A stretch of 64,000 nt of DNA from Desulfarculaceae bacterium (GCA_021737145.1 JAIPEN010000010.1:62001-126000); one strand, 5' to 3'; positions 1 to 8,466 are shown, counted from the stretch's first letter. Notes: generated by a model from the sequence alone, not told the origin. Made by a program: numbers and translations.

Positions 1-44
1 CGGGATTTCTGGAGGCCCGGCCCCGGCTCTGTTATGCTGGGCCC

Positions 45-806
45 ATGCCGCGATCCAAGAAAATAGACCTGACCCCGGTGGTGGTGGTGCTGGTGCGCCC
101 CCGCTTTCCGGAAAACATAGGAGCCGCCGCCCGGGTGGTGGCCAACATGGGCCTGGGCGGCCTGCGGGTGGTGGAGCCCGAGCGCCCCTGGGACGAGCCC
201 ATGAAACGCCTGGCCTCCACCTGCGGCCGCAAGGTGCTGGCCAGCATGGAGAGCTACCCCAGCCTGCGGGCGGCCCTGGCCGACACGGTGGGCGCGGCGG
301 CCACCACCGCCCGGGTGGGCTACAAGCGCGGCGAGCTGACCAGCCCCCGCCGGGCCGCTCCCGAGCTGTTGGGCTGGGCCCAGGGCGGCAAGGCGGCCAT
401 CGTCTTCGGCCCCGAGGACCGGGGCCTGACCACCAGCCAGCTTGACCGCTGCCAGCTCTCGGTGTGCATACCCACGGACCAGGCCTCCAGCCTCAACCTG
501 GCCCAGGCGGTGATGGTGATGGCCTACGAGCTGAGGCAGACGGCCCTGGAGGCGGGCAGCGCCCCGGCGTCCGGACCCAGCCCGGCCAGCCACGGCGAGA
601 TGATGGGCCTGCACCGCCACCTCATCGACGGCCTGGTGGCCATCGGCACCCTCAAAGAGGACAACCCCGAGCACTTCTACCGGCCCATCAAGAACGTCAT
701 CGAGCGGGGGCGGCCCTCCAGCCGCGAGGTGCGGGCCATGCGGGGCATCGCCCGACAGATGCTCTGGGCGGCCGGGCGGATCCAAGAGCACGAAGCGAAG
801 AAGTAG
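45..806 (+). CDS. trmJ: TrmJ-type tRNA 2'-O-ribose methyltransferase
   Basis: 253 aa SPOUT-class methyltransferase. Visible signatures are the N-terminal R-P-x-x-P-E-N-I-G-A-A-A-R block near residues 18-30, the FGPEDRGL loop at about residue 121, and the SSLNLAQAV segment at about residue 148; the last two build the knotted SAM site in this family. Characterised TrmJ enzymes methylate the 2'-OH of nucleotide 32 in the tRNA anticodon loop. The C-terminal tail (residues 175-253) carries the family's helical region. The start is the ATG at 45; its Shine-Dalgarno sequence is weak, and the window begins only 44 bases upstream, so operon partners on that side are unknown. Family assignment is firm, substrate nucleotide is inferred. 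Confidence 0.9.
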   Translation: MPRSKKIDLTPVVVVLVRPRFPENIGAAARVVANMGLGGLRVVEPERPWDEPMKRLASTCGRKVLASMESYPSLRAALADTVGAAATTARVGYKRGELTSPRRAAPELLGWAQGGKAAIVFGPEDRGLTTSQLDRCQLSVCIPTDQASSLNLAQAVMVMAYELRQTALEAGSAPASGPSPASHGEMMGLHRHLIDGLVAIGTLKEDNPEHFYRPIKNVIERGRPSSREVRAMRGIARQMLWAAGRIQEHEAKK

Positions 807-935
807 GCCCTTTCCTCCCCGCTTGAGCAATCCCCGGCTTTTGTATTATCTTGAGGCGGTATTGCCCTAGCCTGCCCGCGCCGCCTAAACCCGCCGCCGG
901 AGGTCCGCCCGGTCGGCCCTGCTTGGGAGGGAATC

Positions 936-1853
936 ATGGCTGAGCCACAGGAGCTGATGCCCGGGGTGTTCATCGAGCCCCGCATTGTTCAGACCGCGCG
1001 CGGACCCGTCGAGGTGGACGACACCGGGGGAGAGCTGCCCGCGGTGCTGGTGTCCCACGGCGGCATCGGCGGGGTGGACCAGGCCCGCTGCGTGGTGGCC
1101 TGGCTGGACCCCAAGGAGTACCGCCTGATCTGCCCCTCGCGGCCCGGCTTTCTCAACACCCCCCTATCCAGCGGCCCCGGCCTGGAGGATCAGGCCGATC
1201 TGTTCGCCGCGCTTTTGGACGAGCTGGGGGTGGAGCGGGCGGCCGTGATCTCGGTCTCGGCCGGGGGGCCGCCGGCCTACAGCTTTGTGCGCAAATATCC
1301 CGAGCGGGCGTGGGCCTTCATGCCCATCGACAGCGTGAGCGGGTATTACGAAATCCCCGAGACCGCCGGGCCCATCGCCCAGGCCATCTTCACCTCCCAG
1401 TGGGGCCAGAAGCTCCTGCAAAAGATCGGCGAGAAAAAGCCCGAGTGGTTCTTGCAGGAGATATTCTCGGCCGAGGCCTACTTCACCAAGGACCAGATCA
1501 AGGCGCACATCGCCCATGCCCTGGGCGACCCCCAGGCGGTGGAGTTCATGCGGGCCTTCATGAACACCATGAACCCCTACAACCCGCGCAAGCCGGGCAC
1601 GGACAACGACATGGCCCTCTACCGCGAGCTGACCCATGTGCCCATGGACGGCATCGCCTGCCCCACCCTGGTGGTGCACGGCACCCACGACGCGGACGTG
1701 AAGCTATACGACGGGGTCTACGCCCACGAGCACATCGCGGGTTCGGAGCGCTTCTGGATCGAGGAGGGCTCGCATCTGGGCTTCTGGCTGAGCCCCAACG
1801 CGGAAAAGGCCCAGGCCGCGGCCAAGGAGTTCCTGGCGCGGCACAGGCCCTAG
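936..1853 (+). CDS. alpha/beta hydrolase
   Basis: 305 aa cytoplasmic alpha/beta-hydrolase fold protein without a signal peptide. An oxyanion-type HGG sits near residue 37, the nucleophile elbow is V-S-A-G-G with Ser108, an acidic candidate is Asp252 in H-G-T-H-D, and the catalytic His is His280 in G-S-H-L-G. This is the order and spacing expected for the superfamily. The start ATG has GGGAGG four to five bases upstream. Substrate cannot be read from sequence; esterases, lactonases and haloperoxidase-like members all share this pattern. It stands alone, with trmJ 130 bases upstream and a convergent DUF3786 gene downstream. Confidence 0.85.
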   Translation: MAEPQELMPGVFIEPRIVQTARGPVEVDDTGGELPAVLVSHGGIGGVDQARCVVAWLDPKEYRLICPSRPGFLNTPLSSGPGLEDQADLFAALLDELGVERAAVISVSAGGPPAYSFVRKYPERAWAFMPIDSVSGYYEIPETAGPIAQAIFTSQWGQKLLQKIGEKKPEWFLQEIFSAEAYFTKDQIKAHIAHALGDPQAVEFMRAFMNTMNPYNPRKPGTDNDMALYRELTHVPMDGIACPTLVVHGTHDADVKLYDGVYAHEHIAGSERFWIEEGSHLGFWLSPNAEKAQAAAKEFLARHRP

Positions 1854-1881
1854 GATCGGCTGAGTTGGGAGGCTGCCGGGC

Positions 1882-2685
1882 CTACTTGGTGTGGGTCTGG
1901 GTGACCTTTTCGAACATCACCGCCAGGCCGGCGCCCAGGCTGTAGATGGACTCGACGGGCAGGTTGTCCTCGGCGGTCACGTCAAAGAACACATGGAACT
2001 CGGAAGCCATGCCGTCCTCGGGCTTCCAGTAGCACAGGAGCATGGGCAGCTTGGGCAAGGGGTGGATGAGCACCGCGATGTCCGAGTCAAAGCTGTCCGG
2101 GGCCGGGCGGGCGGCCCACAGATCCACCAGGTTTTCCATCAACTCGGTGTGATCGTCCATGAGCTTCTTGAGTCGCTTGTCGCACTGGTGTTCAAAAAAG
2201 CGTCCCCAGTCCTTGCCGCCGGGCAGCTCCCTGAGGGGCACCCACTCGCCCTTGGGCTCGGGCCCGCCGCCCTTGACCACGTAGTTCAAGATGGGCGAGG
2301 CAACCCAGCCGTTCACGTGGCAGCCGGAATGTAGCCGGCCCTCCGCGTCCACCGAGAAATCCCGGCCCAAGCAGTTGACCAACAGCTTGCCGTCCTTGAA
2401 GCGGGCGCCCAAGGGCTCGGCCAGGGGCTCCAGGTCCAGGGACTTGATCTTTTCCTGCAAGGGGCCCAGGGCGGCCTGTAATTCGGCAATGGGATCGGAC
2501 GGCGCGTTGGCGGCCACCGAGACCGCCCCGGCCACCTCGGGGTCCAGGTGGGGGCAGGCGTCCAGGGTCTGCTTGCCCTGGCTCACCGCCACCGCGAAGA
2601 CCATGCAGGTGGGCGAGCCGCAGTCGCGGCAATTGGTCTGGGGCAGCACCTTGAGTATGTCCAGGGGGGTCTTTAGCTCTGGCAT
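1882..2685 (-). CDS. DUF3786 protein with N-terminal 4Fe-4S domain
   Basis: 267 aa. Residues 8-50 form a 4Fe-4S domain of the type found in corrinoid iron-sulfur protein subunits: Cys19, Cys22, Cys27 and Cys44, followed by Pro. The rest is a DUF3786 domain, whose function is unknown; the family is concentrated in anaerobes with corrinoid or CO-dehydrogenase metabolism. The frame is open further upstream to 2751, but ATG 2685 is preferred because MPELKTPLDIL leads straight into the Fe-S domain and CGGAG lies about 8 bases upstream. A hairpin at 2749-2771 separates it from the next DUF3786 gene. Role in corrinoid or CODH electron supply is inference only. Confidence 0.8.
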   Translation of the reverse strand: MPELKTPLDILKVLPQTNCRDCGSPTCMVFAVAVSQGKQTLDACPHLDPEVAGAVSVAANAPSDPIAELQAALGPLQEKIKSLDLEPLAEPLGARFKDGKLLVNCLGRDFSVDAEGRLHSGCHVNGWVASPILNYVVKGGGPEPKGEWVPLRELPGGKDWGRFFEHQCDKRLKKLMDDHTELMENLVDLWAARPAPDSFDSDIAVLIHPLPKLPMLLCYWKPEDGMASEFHVFFDVTAEDNLPVESIYSLGAGLAVMFEKVTQTHTK

Positions 2686-2748
2686 TTCGCTGGCTCCGGG
2701 TGAAACTTTTTTCTTGCCTGCAAGCCTAACAGCGGCGCGCGCCCCGGG

Positions 2749-2771
2749 CATCCCCCATCCGGGGGATGGGG
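2749..2771. repeat. GC-rich hairpin between two DUF3786 genes
   Basis: CATCCCCC (2749-2756) and GGGGGATG (2761-2768) form an 8-bp stem with a 4-base loop; an alternative register pairs 2753-2760 with 2764-2771. No T-tract follows on either strand. The CCATCCCC/GGGGATGG core recurs in the perfect palindrome at 3441-3470, so the DUF3786 gene at 2773-3393 is bracketed by two related palindromes. Confidence 0.6.
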
Positions 2772-2772
2772 C

Positions 2773-3393
2773 TTACCAGCCTCCGGCCGGATCGGTGAGC
2801 GAGGCCAGGAGCATGCCCGCTATGGCGATGCACTCCATATCCAGATAGGACTCCGCGTCCGGCCTGAACAAGACGGTGCAGGAGGCGGGGAAGCCCTCGT
2901 CGGCCTGGTTGAACAGCAGGAGCAGGGGCAGCTTGGGCAGGGCGGGCAAGACCAGGCTCAGGTCATAGGAGAACTCGCCGCCCGCCTCCTTTGCGCCCAG
3001 CTCCAGGGCCGCGGCCCGTAGGCCCTCCGGATCCTCGCCCCGCTTGGCGGCGATGCGCCGCTCCACGGTGTTGCTGAATCCCTGCTGAAAAGGGGCCGAG
3101 CCGGGAAAATCCCGAAAGGAGACCCAGCTCGCGTCCTCGGGTCCGGGCTCGCCGTAGGGGCCCAGCAGATAGCGGCTCAGCAGCACCCCCATGGAGTGGC
3201 CCAGCAGGCCGTCGCGGCCGCTGTCAATGCCCGTGGGGCTCACCCGGCACTCCCGGCCGAACAGAGGCACCAGGATGTCCCCGCTCCGGCGCTCCACCCC
3301 CAGGGCGGCGAGGTCTATATCTTCCCAGCGCTCCCCCATCTGGCGCTGGTAGTCCTCCAATATCTCGCCGAAAACCGGCCGCAGTTCGCTCAT
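2773..3393 (-). CDS. DUF3786 domain protein
   Basis: 206 aa, a stand-alone DUF3786 domain without the Fe-S extension of its neighbour. The second half has the family's hydrophobic strand region (LVLPALPKLPLLLLF) and an acidic helix (ESYLDMECIAIAG). ATG 3393 is chosen over the upstream in-frame codons because GGGAGA lies about 6 bases upstream and the extra 39 residues read through the palindrome at 3441-3470. It has exactly the length of the third DUF3786 copy at 22752-23372. Function unknown; likely paralogues with different partners. Confidence 0.75.
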   Translation of the reverse strand: MSELRPVFGEILEDYQRQMGERWEDIDLAALGVERRSGDILVPLFGRECRVSPTGIDSGRDGLLGHSMGVLLSRYLLGPYGEPGPEDASWVSFRDFPGSAPFQQGFSNTVERRIAAKRGEDPEGLRAAALELGAKEAGGEFSYDLSLVLPALPKLPLLLLFNQADEGFPASCTVLFRPDAESYLDMECIAIAGMLLASLTDPAGGW

Positions 3394-3440
3394 GAAGACT
3401 CTCCCGTGATGTTGGTTCAAATATAGCGCGTCCCGCATGG

Positions 3441-3470
3441 CTGTCCATCCCCCGGCCGGGGGATGGACAG
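3441..3470. repeat. perfect 30-bp palindrome
   Basis: CTGTCCATCCCCCGG is followed directly by its exact reverse complement. It lies between the divergent starts of the DUF3786 gene (3393) and the transporter (3572). It could be an operator for a dimeric regulator or a cruciform/REP-type element. No T-tract is present, so a terminator role is unlikely. Confidence 0.7.
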
Positions 3471-3571
3471 GCGGTTTGACGAAGGCCCGGCTCAAGCGTA
3501 ACCTGAACATGCCCCCGCCAGAGCACGCACCATTTTACTTTTGCCAACTCCCGCCCCGAGGTGCCGCTGCC

Positions 3572-5968
3572 ATGAAGCTCCGCGTCCGTTTGCCCCTGGT
3601 GATGATCCTGGCCCTGTTGTCCCTATTGCTGGCGGCCAGCGGCCTGGCGGCCGGACCCGACCCCGGCCCCAGCCACCACAACGGCCCCCCGCCCAAATCC
3701 TCCCGCGCCCCGGACCACGTGGGCATCCGCCTGGACCTCGGCGGCCGGGCCCTGGTGGCCGGCGAGACGGGCAGCCTCAAGCTGGAGGCGGGTTTGCCCG
3801 CCGGAGAGAACCTGGCCTGGGACCCCACGGTCAGCGAGCCGGTGACCCTGTGGATCGCCACCCCGGCCAAGAGCGGCATCGCCTTCATCGACCCGGCCCA
3901 TCCCCAGCGGCCGCGCCACCACATCCTGGTGCGCTTTCAGCGCCCGGCCGCCAACCTGGCCCAGCCGCTGAGCGCCAAGGTGAACTACACCGTGACCAGC
4001 CGCGCCAAGGCGGGCAAGCACAGCTTCTGGCTGGACATCTTCGCCGAGCTCAAGGGGCCGGAGGGCCAGGCGGTGCACGACACCGGGGCCCTGCGCCTGC
4101 CCTTTGCGGTGGACACCCATCTGCGCACCAAGCTGCTTATGCTGGCGGTGGTGGCGGCGGCGGTGTTTTTGTTCATCGTGGAGTGGGTGCGGGTGGACGT
4201 GGTGGCCATCGTGATGATGGTGCTGCTGCCCGAGCTGGGCCTGTTGAACGCCACGGACACCTTCCGCGGCCTGAGCAGCAACGCGGTGGTGGCCATCATC
4301 GGGGTGATGATCATAAGCTACGGGCTAAATCGGGCCGGGCTGGTGCACCGCATCATCCAGCCGATCCTGGGCTTTGTGAGCAAAAGCCCCAACCGGCTGG
4401 TGGTGACCTTCTCCGGCCTCATCGCGGGCATCTCCGGGGTGATGCAGAACACCGGGGCGGCGGTGCTGTTTTTGCCCGCCATCCGCTCGGTGACCTTCCA
4501 GCGGCTCAAGGTGCCCATCTCCCGGGTGCTCATGCCCATAGGCATGGCGGCCATCCTGGGCGGCACCCTGACCATGATCGGCACCAGCCCCCTGATCCTG
4601 TTGAACGACATCCTGCCGCCCGGCATGCCCAAGTTCGGTTTCCTCGAGCTGACCCCCATCGGCGCGGCCATCGCCATCGGGGGCATCGCCTATCTGTCCA
4701 CCGCGGGCATGAAGATGCTGGCCAAGCTGCCCATGAGCCAGCCGGACTACCAAACCGACCACGGCGGCCGCCAGGAGGGCTTTTTGGCCTCCTACCCCGA
4801 GATCAAGGGGCCCTATGAGCTGGAGGTTCCCGCCGGCTACCGCCCCAATGGCGGGCCCCAGGAGCTGGTGGAGATACGGCGGCGCTTTCTGGTGAACATC
4901 GTGGCCGTGAGCAAGGCCGGCGGGGCGCTGGACTTCTCGCCCCTGCCCTCCACCAGCCTGCAACCCGGCTACTGCCTGTGCGCCTATGGTCCGGAAAAGA
5001 GCGTCCGGTCCTTTGCCCGGGAATACGGGCTGGAGATGCAGGAGCAACCCAAGGTGTTCAAGGACACCATGTTCAACCCCTCCCTGGCGGGCATCGTGGA
5101 GGGGGTGGTGCTGCCCCGCTCCAGCCTCATCGGCCAGACCATCAAGGAGATACGCTTTCGCGAGACCTTTGGGGTGAACCCCCTGGCGGTGCACCAGGGC
5201 GACCACACCTATTACCAGGAGCTGGCCGACCTGCCCCTGCAATCGGGCGACACCATCCTGTTGCACGGCACCTGGGAGCGCTTCCAGGCCCTACAGGAGC
5301 TGCACCAGAACTTCATCATCATCACGCCGTTTGAGCAGGAGTTCCACAAGCCGGAAAAGGCCAAGTGGGCGGGCATCTGCTTTTTGGTGGCCCTGGCCAT
5401 GATGGTGCTGTCGAGCTTCTATTTCCAAAACCTGGCCTACAACCCCATTCCCCTGTCAGTGTGCCTGATGGTGGGCGCGGTGGGCATGGTGCTGTGCAAG
5501 GTCATCACCATCAGCGAGGCCTACCACGCGGTGGACTGGCGCACCGTGTTTTTGTTGGGCGGGCTGATCCCCTTAGGCATGGCCGTGGACCAGACCGGCA
5601 CGGCCAACTGGATCGCCGAGGGCATCGTGGCCGGGCTGGGCAGCCTGATGTCCCCGGCCCTGCTCTTGGCTGTGCTGGCCCTGCTGAGCGCGGCCTTCAC
5701 CCTGGTGATAAGCAACGTGGGCGCGGCCACCCTGCTGGTGCCGCTGGGCATATCCATTGCCCAGCAGATAGGCATGGACCCGAGGGTGTGCGCCATCGTG
5801 GTGGGGCTGGGGGTGTCCAACAGCTTCCTGTTGCCCACGCACCAGGTCAACGCCCTGTACATGGGGCCGGGCGAGTACCGCACCAAGGACTACATCAGGA
5901 TCGGCGGGGGGCTGAGCTTTGTTTATATCGTGGTGTTGGTGGCGATGACGTATGTGTTTTATTTGTAG
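3572..5968 (+). CDS. SLC13/DASS-type transporter with RCK_C domains and extracytoplasmic N-domain
   Basis: 798 aa. Residues 1-27 are a signal peptide. Residues 28-185 form an extracytoplasmic beta-rich domain of unknown type. Residues 186-390 are the first membrane bundle (including the V-M-Q-N-T-G-A motif typical of ion-transporter-superfamily permeases). Residues about 405-590 are cytoplasmic and contain two RCK_C (TrkA-C)-like domains, which in this family sit in the central loop. Residues 598-798 are the second bundle. Substrates of the family are dicarboxylates, sulfate or other anions; in a sulfate-reducer-like background sulfate is tempting but unproven. ATG 3572 has GAGGTG upstream and begins the signal peptide; earlier in-frame codons lie inside the palindrome region. 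A fused secreted N-domain is unusual for SLC13 proteins. Confidence 0.8.
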   Translation: MKLRVRLPLVMILALLSLLLAASGLAAGPDPGPSHHNGPPPKSSRAPDHVGIRLDLGGRALVAGETGSLKLEAGLPAGENLAWDPTVSEPVTLWIATPAKSGIAFIDPAHPQRPRHHILVRFQRPAANLAQPLSAKVNYTVTSRAKAGKHSFWLDIFAELKGPEGQAVHDTGALRLPFAVDTHLRTKLLMLAVVAAAVFLFIVEWVRVDVVAIVMMVLLPELGLLNATDTFRGLSSNAVVAIIGVMIISYGLNRAGLVHRIIQPILGFVSKSPNRLVVTFSGLIAGISGVMQNTGAAVLFLPAIRSVTFQRLKVPISRVLMPIGMAAILGGTLTMIGTSPLILLNDILPPGMPKFGFLELTPIGAAIAIGGIAYLSTAGMKMLAKLPMSQPDYQTDHGGRQEGFLASYPEIKGPYELEVPAGYRPNGGPQELVEIRRRFLVNIVAVSKAGGALDFSPLPSTSLQPGYCLCAYGPEKSVRSFAREYGLEMQEQPKVFKDTMFNPSLAGIVEGVVLPRSSLIGQTIKEIRFRETFGVNPLAVHQGDHTYYQELADLPLQSGDTILLHGTWERFQALQELHQNFIIITPFEQEFHKPEKAKWAGICFLVALAMMVLSSFYFQNLAYNPIPLSVCLMVGAVGMVLCKVITISEAYHAVDWRTVFLLGGLIPLGMAVDQTGTANWIAEGIVAGLGSLMSPALLLAVLALLSAAFTLVISNVGAATLLVPLGISIAQQIGMDPRVCAIVVGLGVSNSFLLPTHQVNALYMGPGEYRTKDYIRIGGGLSFVYIVVLVAMTYVFYL

Positions 5969-5989
5969 GCCCGAGCACTAAACGAGCAG

Positions 5990-6027
5990 CGCCCGTCCGG
6001 CAGCGAGCCGGGCGGGCGTTTTATTTT
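5990..6027 (+). terminator. Rho-independent terminator
   Basis: A 12-bp stem with one T-G pair, CGCCCGTCCGGC (5990-6001) against GCCGGGCGGGCG (6007-6018), is followed by TTTTATTTT. It ends the transporter transcript just before the convergent secreted-protein gene at 6041. Confidence 0.85.
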
Positions 6028-6040
6028 GGGGCGATGGGGC

Positions 6041-6412
6041 CTAGTAATGGGCGGTGCAACGATAATTGCCCTCCACCCAATCGATGTCCAGCCAGCCGCC
6101 GGCCTTGATCCGCACCTTATGGCATAACTCCACCTCCTGGGCCCCGACCCACTTGAACACGGTGAAGGTGAGGGTGGAGTCCTTGTGGCCGTGCTTGTTG
6201 CAGTCCTTGTTTTTCCAGTTGCAGCAAGCTTTGCTCTCTGCCCCCATTTTGGCTTTGAAACCACGGGAAAAGCGGCCGCCCGATTCCTGGACCACGGTTA
6301 CCTGCGCGCCGGTCTGGTTGTAGATGCAAAAGGCCGAGGCCGGCGCGGCCGGGGCCAGGAGCAGCCCCGCAAGCAGCAACACCATTGCGTAGATTACCAA
6401 CTTGGATGACAT
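6041..6412 (-). CDS. small secreted Cys-rich protein, Y-N family member A
   Basis: 123 aa. A clear signal peptide ends at about Ala27 (ASA), so the mature protein would begin F-C-I-Y-N. The remaining ~96 residues are basic and carry six cysteines, including a C-C pair and a C-N-K-H-G-H-K segment that could bind metal or form disulfides. It belongs to a family of four proteins in this window (also 14263, 26393, 31398), all opening with x-x-[IV]-Y-N directly after the cleavage site. GAGGGG lies about 6 bases before ATG. No known domain is recognised; a periplasmic or surface role is inferred. Confidence 0.7.
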   Translation of the reverse strand: MSSKLVIYAMVLLLAGLLLAPAAPASAFCIYNQTGAQVTVVQESGGRFSRGFKAKMGAESKACCNWKNKDCNKHGHKDSTLTFTVFKWVGAQEVELCHKVRIKAGGWLDIDWVEGNYRCTAHY

Positions 6413-6429
6413 GGATTCCCCTCTCTAAA

Positions 6430-6755
6430 GGCAGAAGGCGCGCCTTGGATGCCGGGTGCAGGCTGATGAGCGCCAAGTTGTGGAGGAGCAGGGCTTCTAA
6501 TTCCTAGGATAGCGGGGCTGGCCGGACGAAAGAAGGGGCGGCGGGGCGGCTGGAAAGAGAAAAAACCACCGGGTGGCCTCGCCAACCCGTGGTCAAGCGG
6601 CGTGGAGCGAAGCGGAGCAACAAGAGGTTGGGCGGGGCGGGTGTAATGGAAGAGAAGAGGGTCAGGTTAGGCGGGGCGGCCTGCTGAACCTCTTGTGCCT
6701 GCGGCACCCAGACAGCAGAGCTGTCTGGGCAATACAATAACAATAAAATTGGTAA
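6430..6755. other. intergenic region with repeat remnants
   Basis: No convincing gene. It contains an imperfect copy of the hairpin repeat seen at 13.5-14.1 kb: an AACCTCTTG-like block followed by CCCAGACAGC/GCTGTCTGGG with a 3-base loop at about 6709-6731. Upstream is a GC-rich stretch with poly-purine segments (about 6640-6665). Confidence 0.5.
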
Positions 6756-6796
6756 CACTGTTGACATTACCAGTTTGGTAACTATAATATTGGGAC
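6751..6796 (+). promoter_or_regulatory. higBA promoter and probable HigA operator
   Basis: TTGACA (6761-6766), a 16-bp spacer and TATAAT (6783-6788) form a near-perfect sigma-70 promoter. The spacer holds TTACC-AGTTT-GGTAA, an inverted repeat, and GGTAAC occurs again at 6751-6756, which fits autorepression by the antitoxin's HTH. The start codon at 6797 is only 8 bases after the -10 hexamer, so the higB mRNA is probably leaderless or nearly so. Confidence 0.85.
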
Positions 6797-7111
6797 ATGA
6801 GGGTCATCGCCACCAAAACCATCAACGCATACAGGGGGTGTTATCCCGGCGCTGACGAACCCCTGAAGTCATGGAAAAGATTAATAGAATCGAGGGAATA
6901 TCTGAATCTAGCCGACCTTCGGGCCAACTTCCACGTCGAGCTAATCAAAGGCGACATATATGTCTTCAAAAAAATAAAAGGGAACAATTACCGTTTAGTA
7001 TGCGGGATTGATTTTGTTAGGCAAAGGGTATTCATCAAATGGTTTGGAACACATAAGGAATACGACAAAATTAAACCAGCGGAGGTGAAGTATGAATATC
7101 CACCCTGTTAA
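6797..7111 (+). CDS. higB: HigB-type mRNA interferase toxin
   Basis: 104 aa, matching the HigB toxin family (RelE-like fold, ribosome-associated mRNA cleavage). Typical features are the N-terminal A-x-x-T-I-N-A, the central W-K-x-x-I-E-S helix, L-A-D-L-R-A-N-F, the strand block Y-V-F-K-K-I-K-G-N-N-Y-R-L, and the end K-W-F-G-T-H-K-E-Y-D-K-I. It overlaps the antitoxin gene by 20 bases, so the pair is coupled. G+C is visibly lower than in the flanking genes, consistent with lateral acquisition. The only Met is at residue 1 and lies almost at the predicted transcription start. Confidence 0.88.
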   Translation: MRVIATKTINAYRGCYPGADEPLKSWKRLIESREYLNLADLRANFHVELIKGDIYVFKKIKGNNYRLVCGIDFVRQRVFIKWFGTHKEYDKIKPAEVKYEYPPC

Positions 7112-8285
7112 AAACGAAAAGGACTACGAGGCCGCCCTTTCGCGCATCGAGGAGCTGTGGGGAGCAGAACTCGGCACTCCCGCCGGTGATGAACTGGACG
7201 TTTGGCTTACCCTCGTCGAAGCCTACGAAGACGAGCATCATCCAGTTCCACCTCCATCGCCCGTAGCAGCGATTAAGTTCGTGATGGAACAGAAAGGGCT
7301 CACCCAAACGGATTTAGTCCCGTATTTCGGCAGCCGCCCTAGAGTCTCGGAGGTATTAAGTGGAAAGAGGCCTCTAACTCTTTCCATGATCCGTAGTCTT
7401 TCCTCCGGGCTAGGCCTTCCGGCTGAAATTTTGATTCAAGACGACTCGCAATTGCCTGAAGAAGGCAAAGCAATAGACTGGAGCAAGTTTCCCGTCAAAG
7501 AAATCGTTGACCGCGGTTGGGTTGCCGGATTCGACCACAAAACTCAGCCCGAAGAAATTATGCGGCATTTAGCTACCCAGGCTAATGCGGATGACTATTT
7601 ATATTCCAATTCAGCTTGCTTGAGGCAGGGCACGCGTAGGAGTCATAAAGACGATCCCTATGCTTTACAGGCGTGGATACTGGGAGTTTTGTTAAAGGCA
7701 AACGAAATGGATTTACTGGGTGAGTACCATGAGGACGAGATAGAACTTGAGTTTTTAAGAAAAGTAGCACACTTAAGCGTGCTTTCTGATGGTCCGGTCC
7801 AAGCTGCAGAATATCTGTCACGAAAAGGCATAAAGCTTGTAGTAGTTCGCCATTTTAAGAAAACCTATCTTGATGGAGCGGTGCTTATTAACAAAGACGG
7901 CAGCCCCGTCATTGGTCTGAGTCTACGTTATAACCGCACAGACAACTTTTGGTTTACACTTATTCATGAATTGGCGCATCTCGCTTGCGGCCATGTAGAT
8001 CAGGCACAGGACAAATGCATTATTGACGATCTTGACCTGCATACCGCTTTGGATAAAACGGAAAACGAGGCCGATGAAACCGCAGAAGCGGCATTGATCC
8101 CCCGGGAGCTTTGGGACGAACATCCTGCCAAGGATACTGCAAAGATAAAAGACGTGAGAGCTTTGGCAAGACAAGCTGATGTTAACCCCGCGATTGTAGC
8201 AGGAAGAATACGTTATAAAAGAGGAAATTACCGCTTGCTGGCCAAGCACGTTGGGCATGGAGAAGTCAGGAAGCTGTTTGAGTAA
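7092..8285 (+). CDS. higA: HigA-type antitoxin fused to an ImmA/IrrE-like metallopeptidase
   Basis: 397 aa. Residues 1-115 are a HigA antitoxin: an acidic N-terminal segment (DELDVWLTLVEAYE) and a Xre-type HTH with the family pattern Q-K-G-L-T-Q-x-D-L, S-R-P-R-V-S-E-V-L-S-G-K-R, L-T-L-x-M-I-R. Residues about 225-397 are an ImmA/IrrE (COG2856)-type peptidase with the zinc motif H292-E-L-A-H296 and a downstream acidic E-N-E-A-D-E block. Ordinary HigA stops after the HTH, so the protease is an extra module that could control its own cleavage or sense stress. It neutralises HigB and probably represses the promoter upstream of 6797. Low G+C and different codon use mark it as acquired. Confidence 0.85.
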   Translation: MNIHPVKNEKDYEAALSRIEELWGAELGTPAGDELDVWLTLVEAYEDEHHPVPPPSPVAAIKFVMEQKGLTQTDLVPYFGSRPRVSEVLSGKRPLTLSMIRSLSSGLGLPAEILIQDDSQLPEEGKAIDWSKFPVKEIVDRGWVAGFDHKTQPEEIMRHLATQANADDYLYSNSACLRQGTRRSHKDDPYALQAWILGVLLKANEMDLLGEYHEDEIELEFLRKVAHLSVLSDGPVQAAEYLSRKGIKLVVVRHFKKTYLDGAVLINKDGSPVIGLSLRYNRTDNFWFTLIHELAHLACGHVDQAQDKCIIDDLDLHTALDKTENEADETAEAALIPRELWDEHPAKDTAKIKDVRALARQADVNPAIVAGRIRYKRGNYRLLAKHVGHGEVRKLFE

Positions 8286-8290
8286 TAAAA

Positions 8291-8322
8291 GAAAAGCCAC
8301 CCGGTGCGACGAGTGGCTTTTC
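8291..8322. terminator. bidirectional terminator after higA
   Basis: GAAAAGCCAC (8291-8300) and GTGGCTTTTC (8313-8322) form a perfect 10-bp stem with A and T runs at the ends of the stem, placed 6 bases after the higA stop. Confidence 0.8.
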
Positions 8323-8466
8323 AACGCGACCATACTAGGCAGTCATGGTCGCGGGCGCCAACACAGACAAGGCATTGCCTGGGTAGACACCCATCCTTGG
8401 GACTTAGGTCTAACATGCTTGGTCCCCTTGGCGCAATATTTAACTCGGCTGCCAAAGGAGACCATC

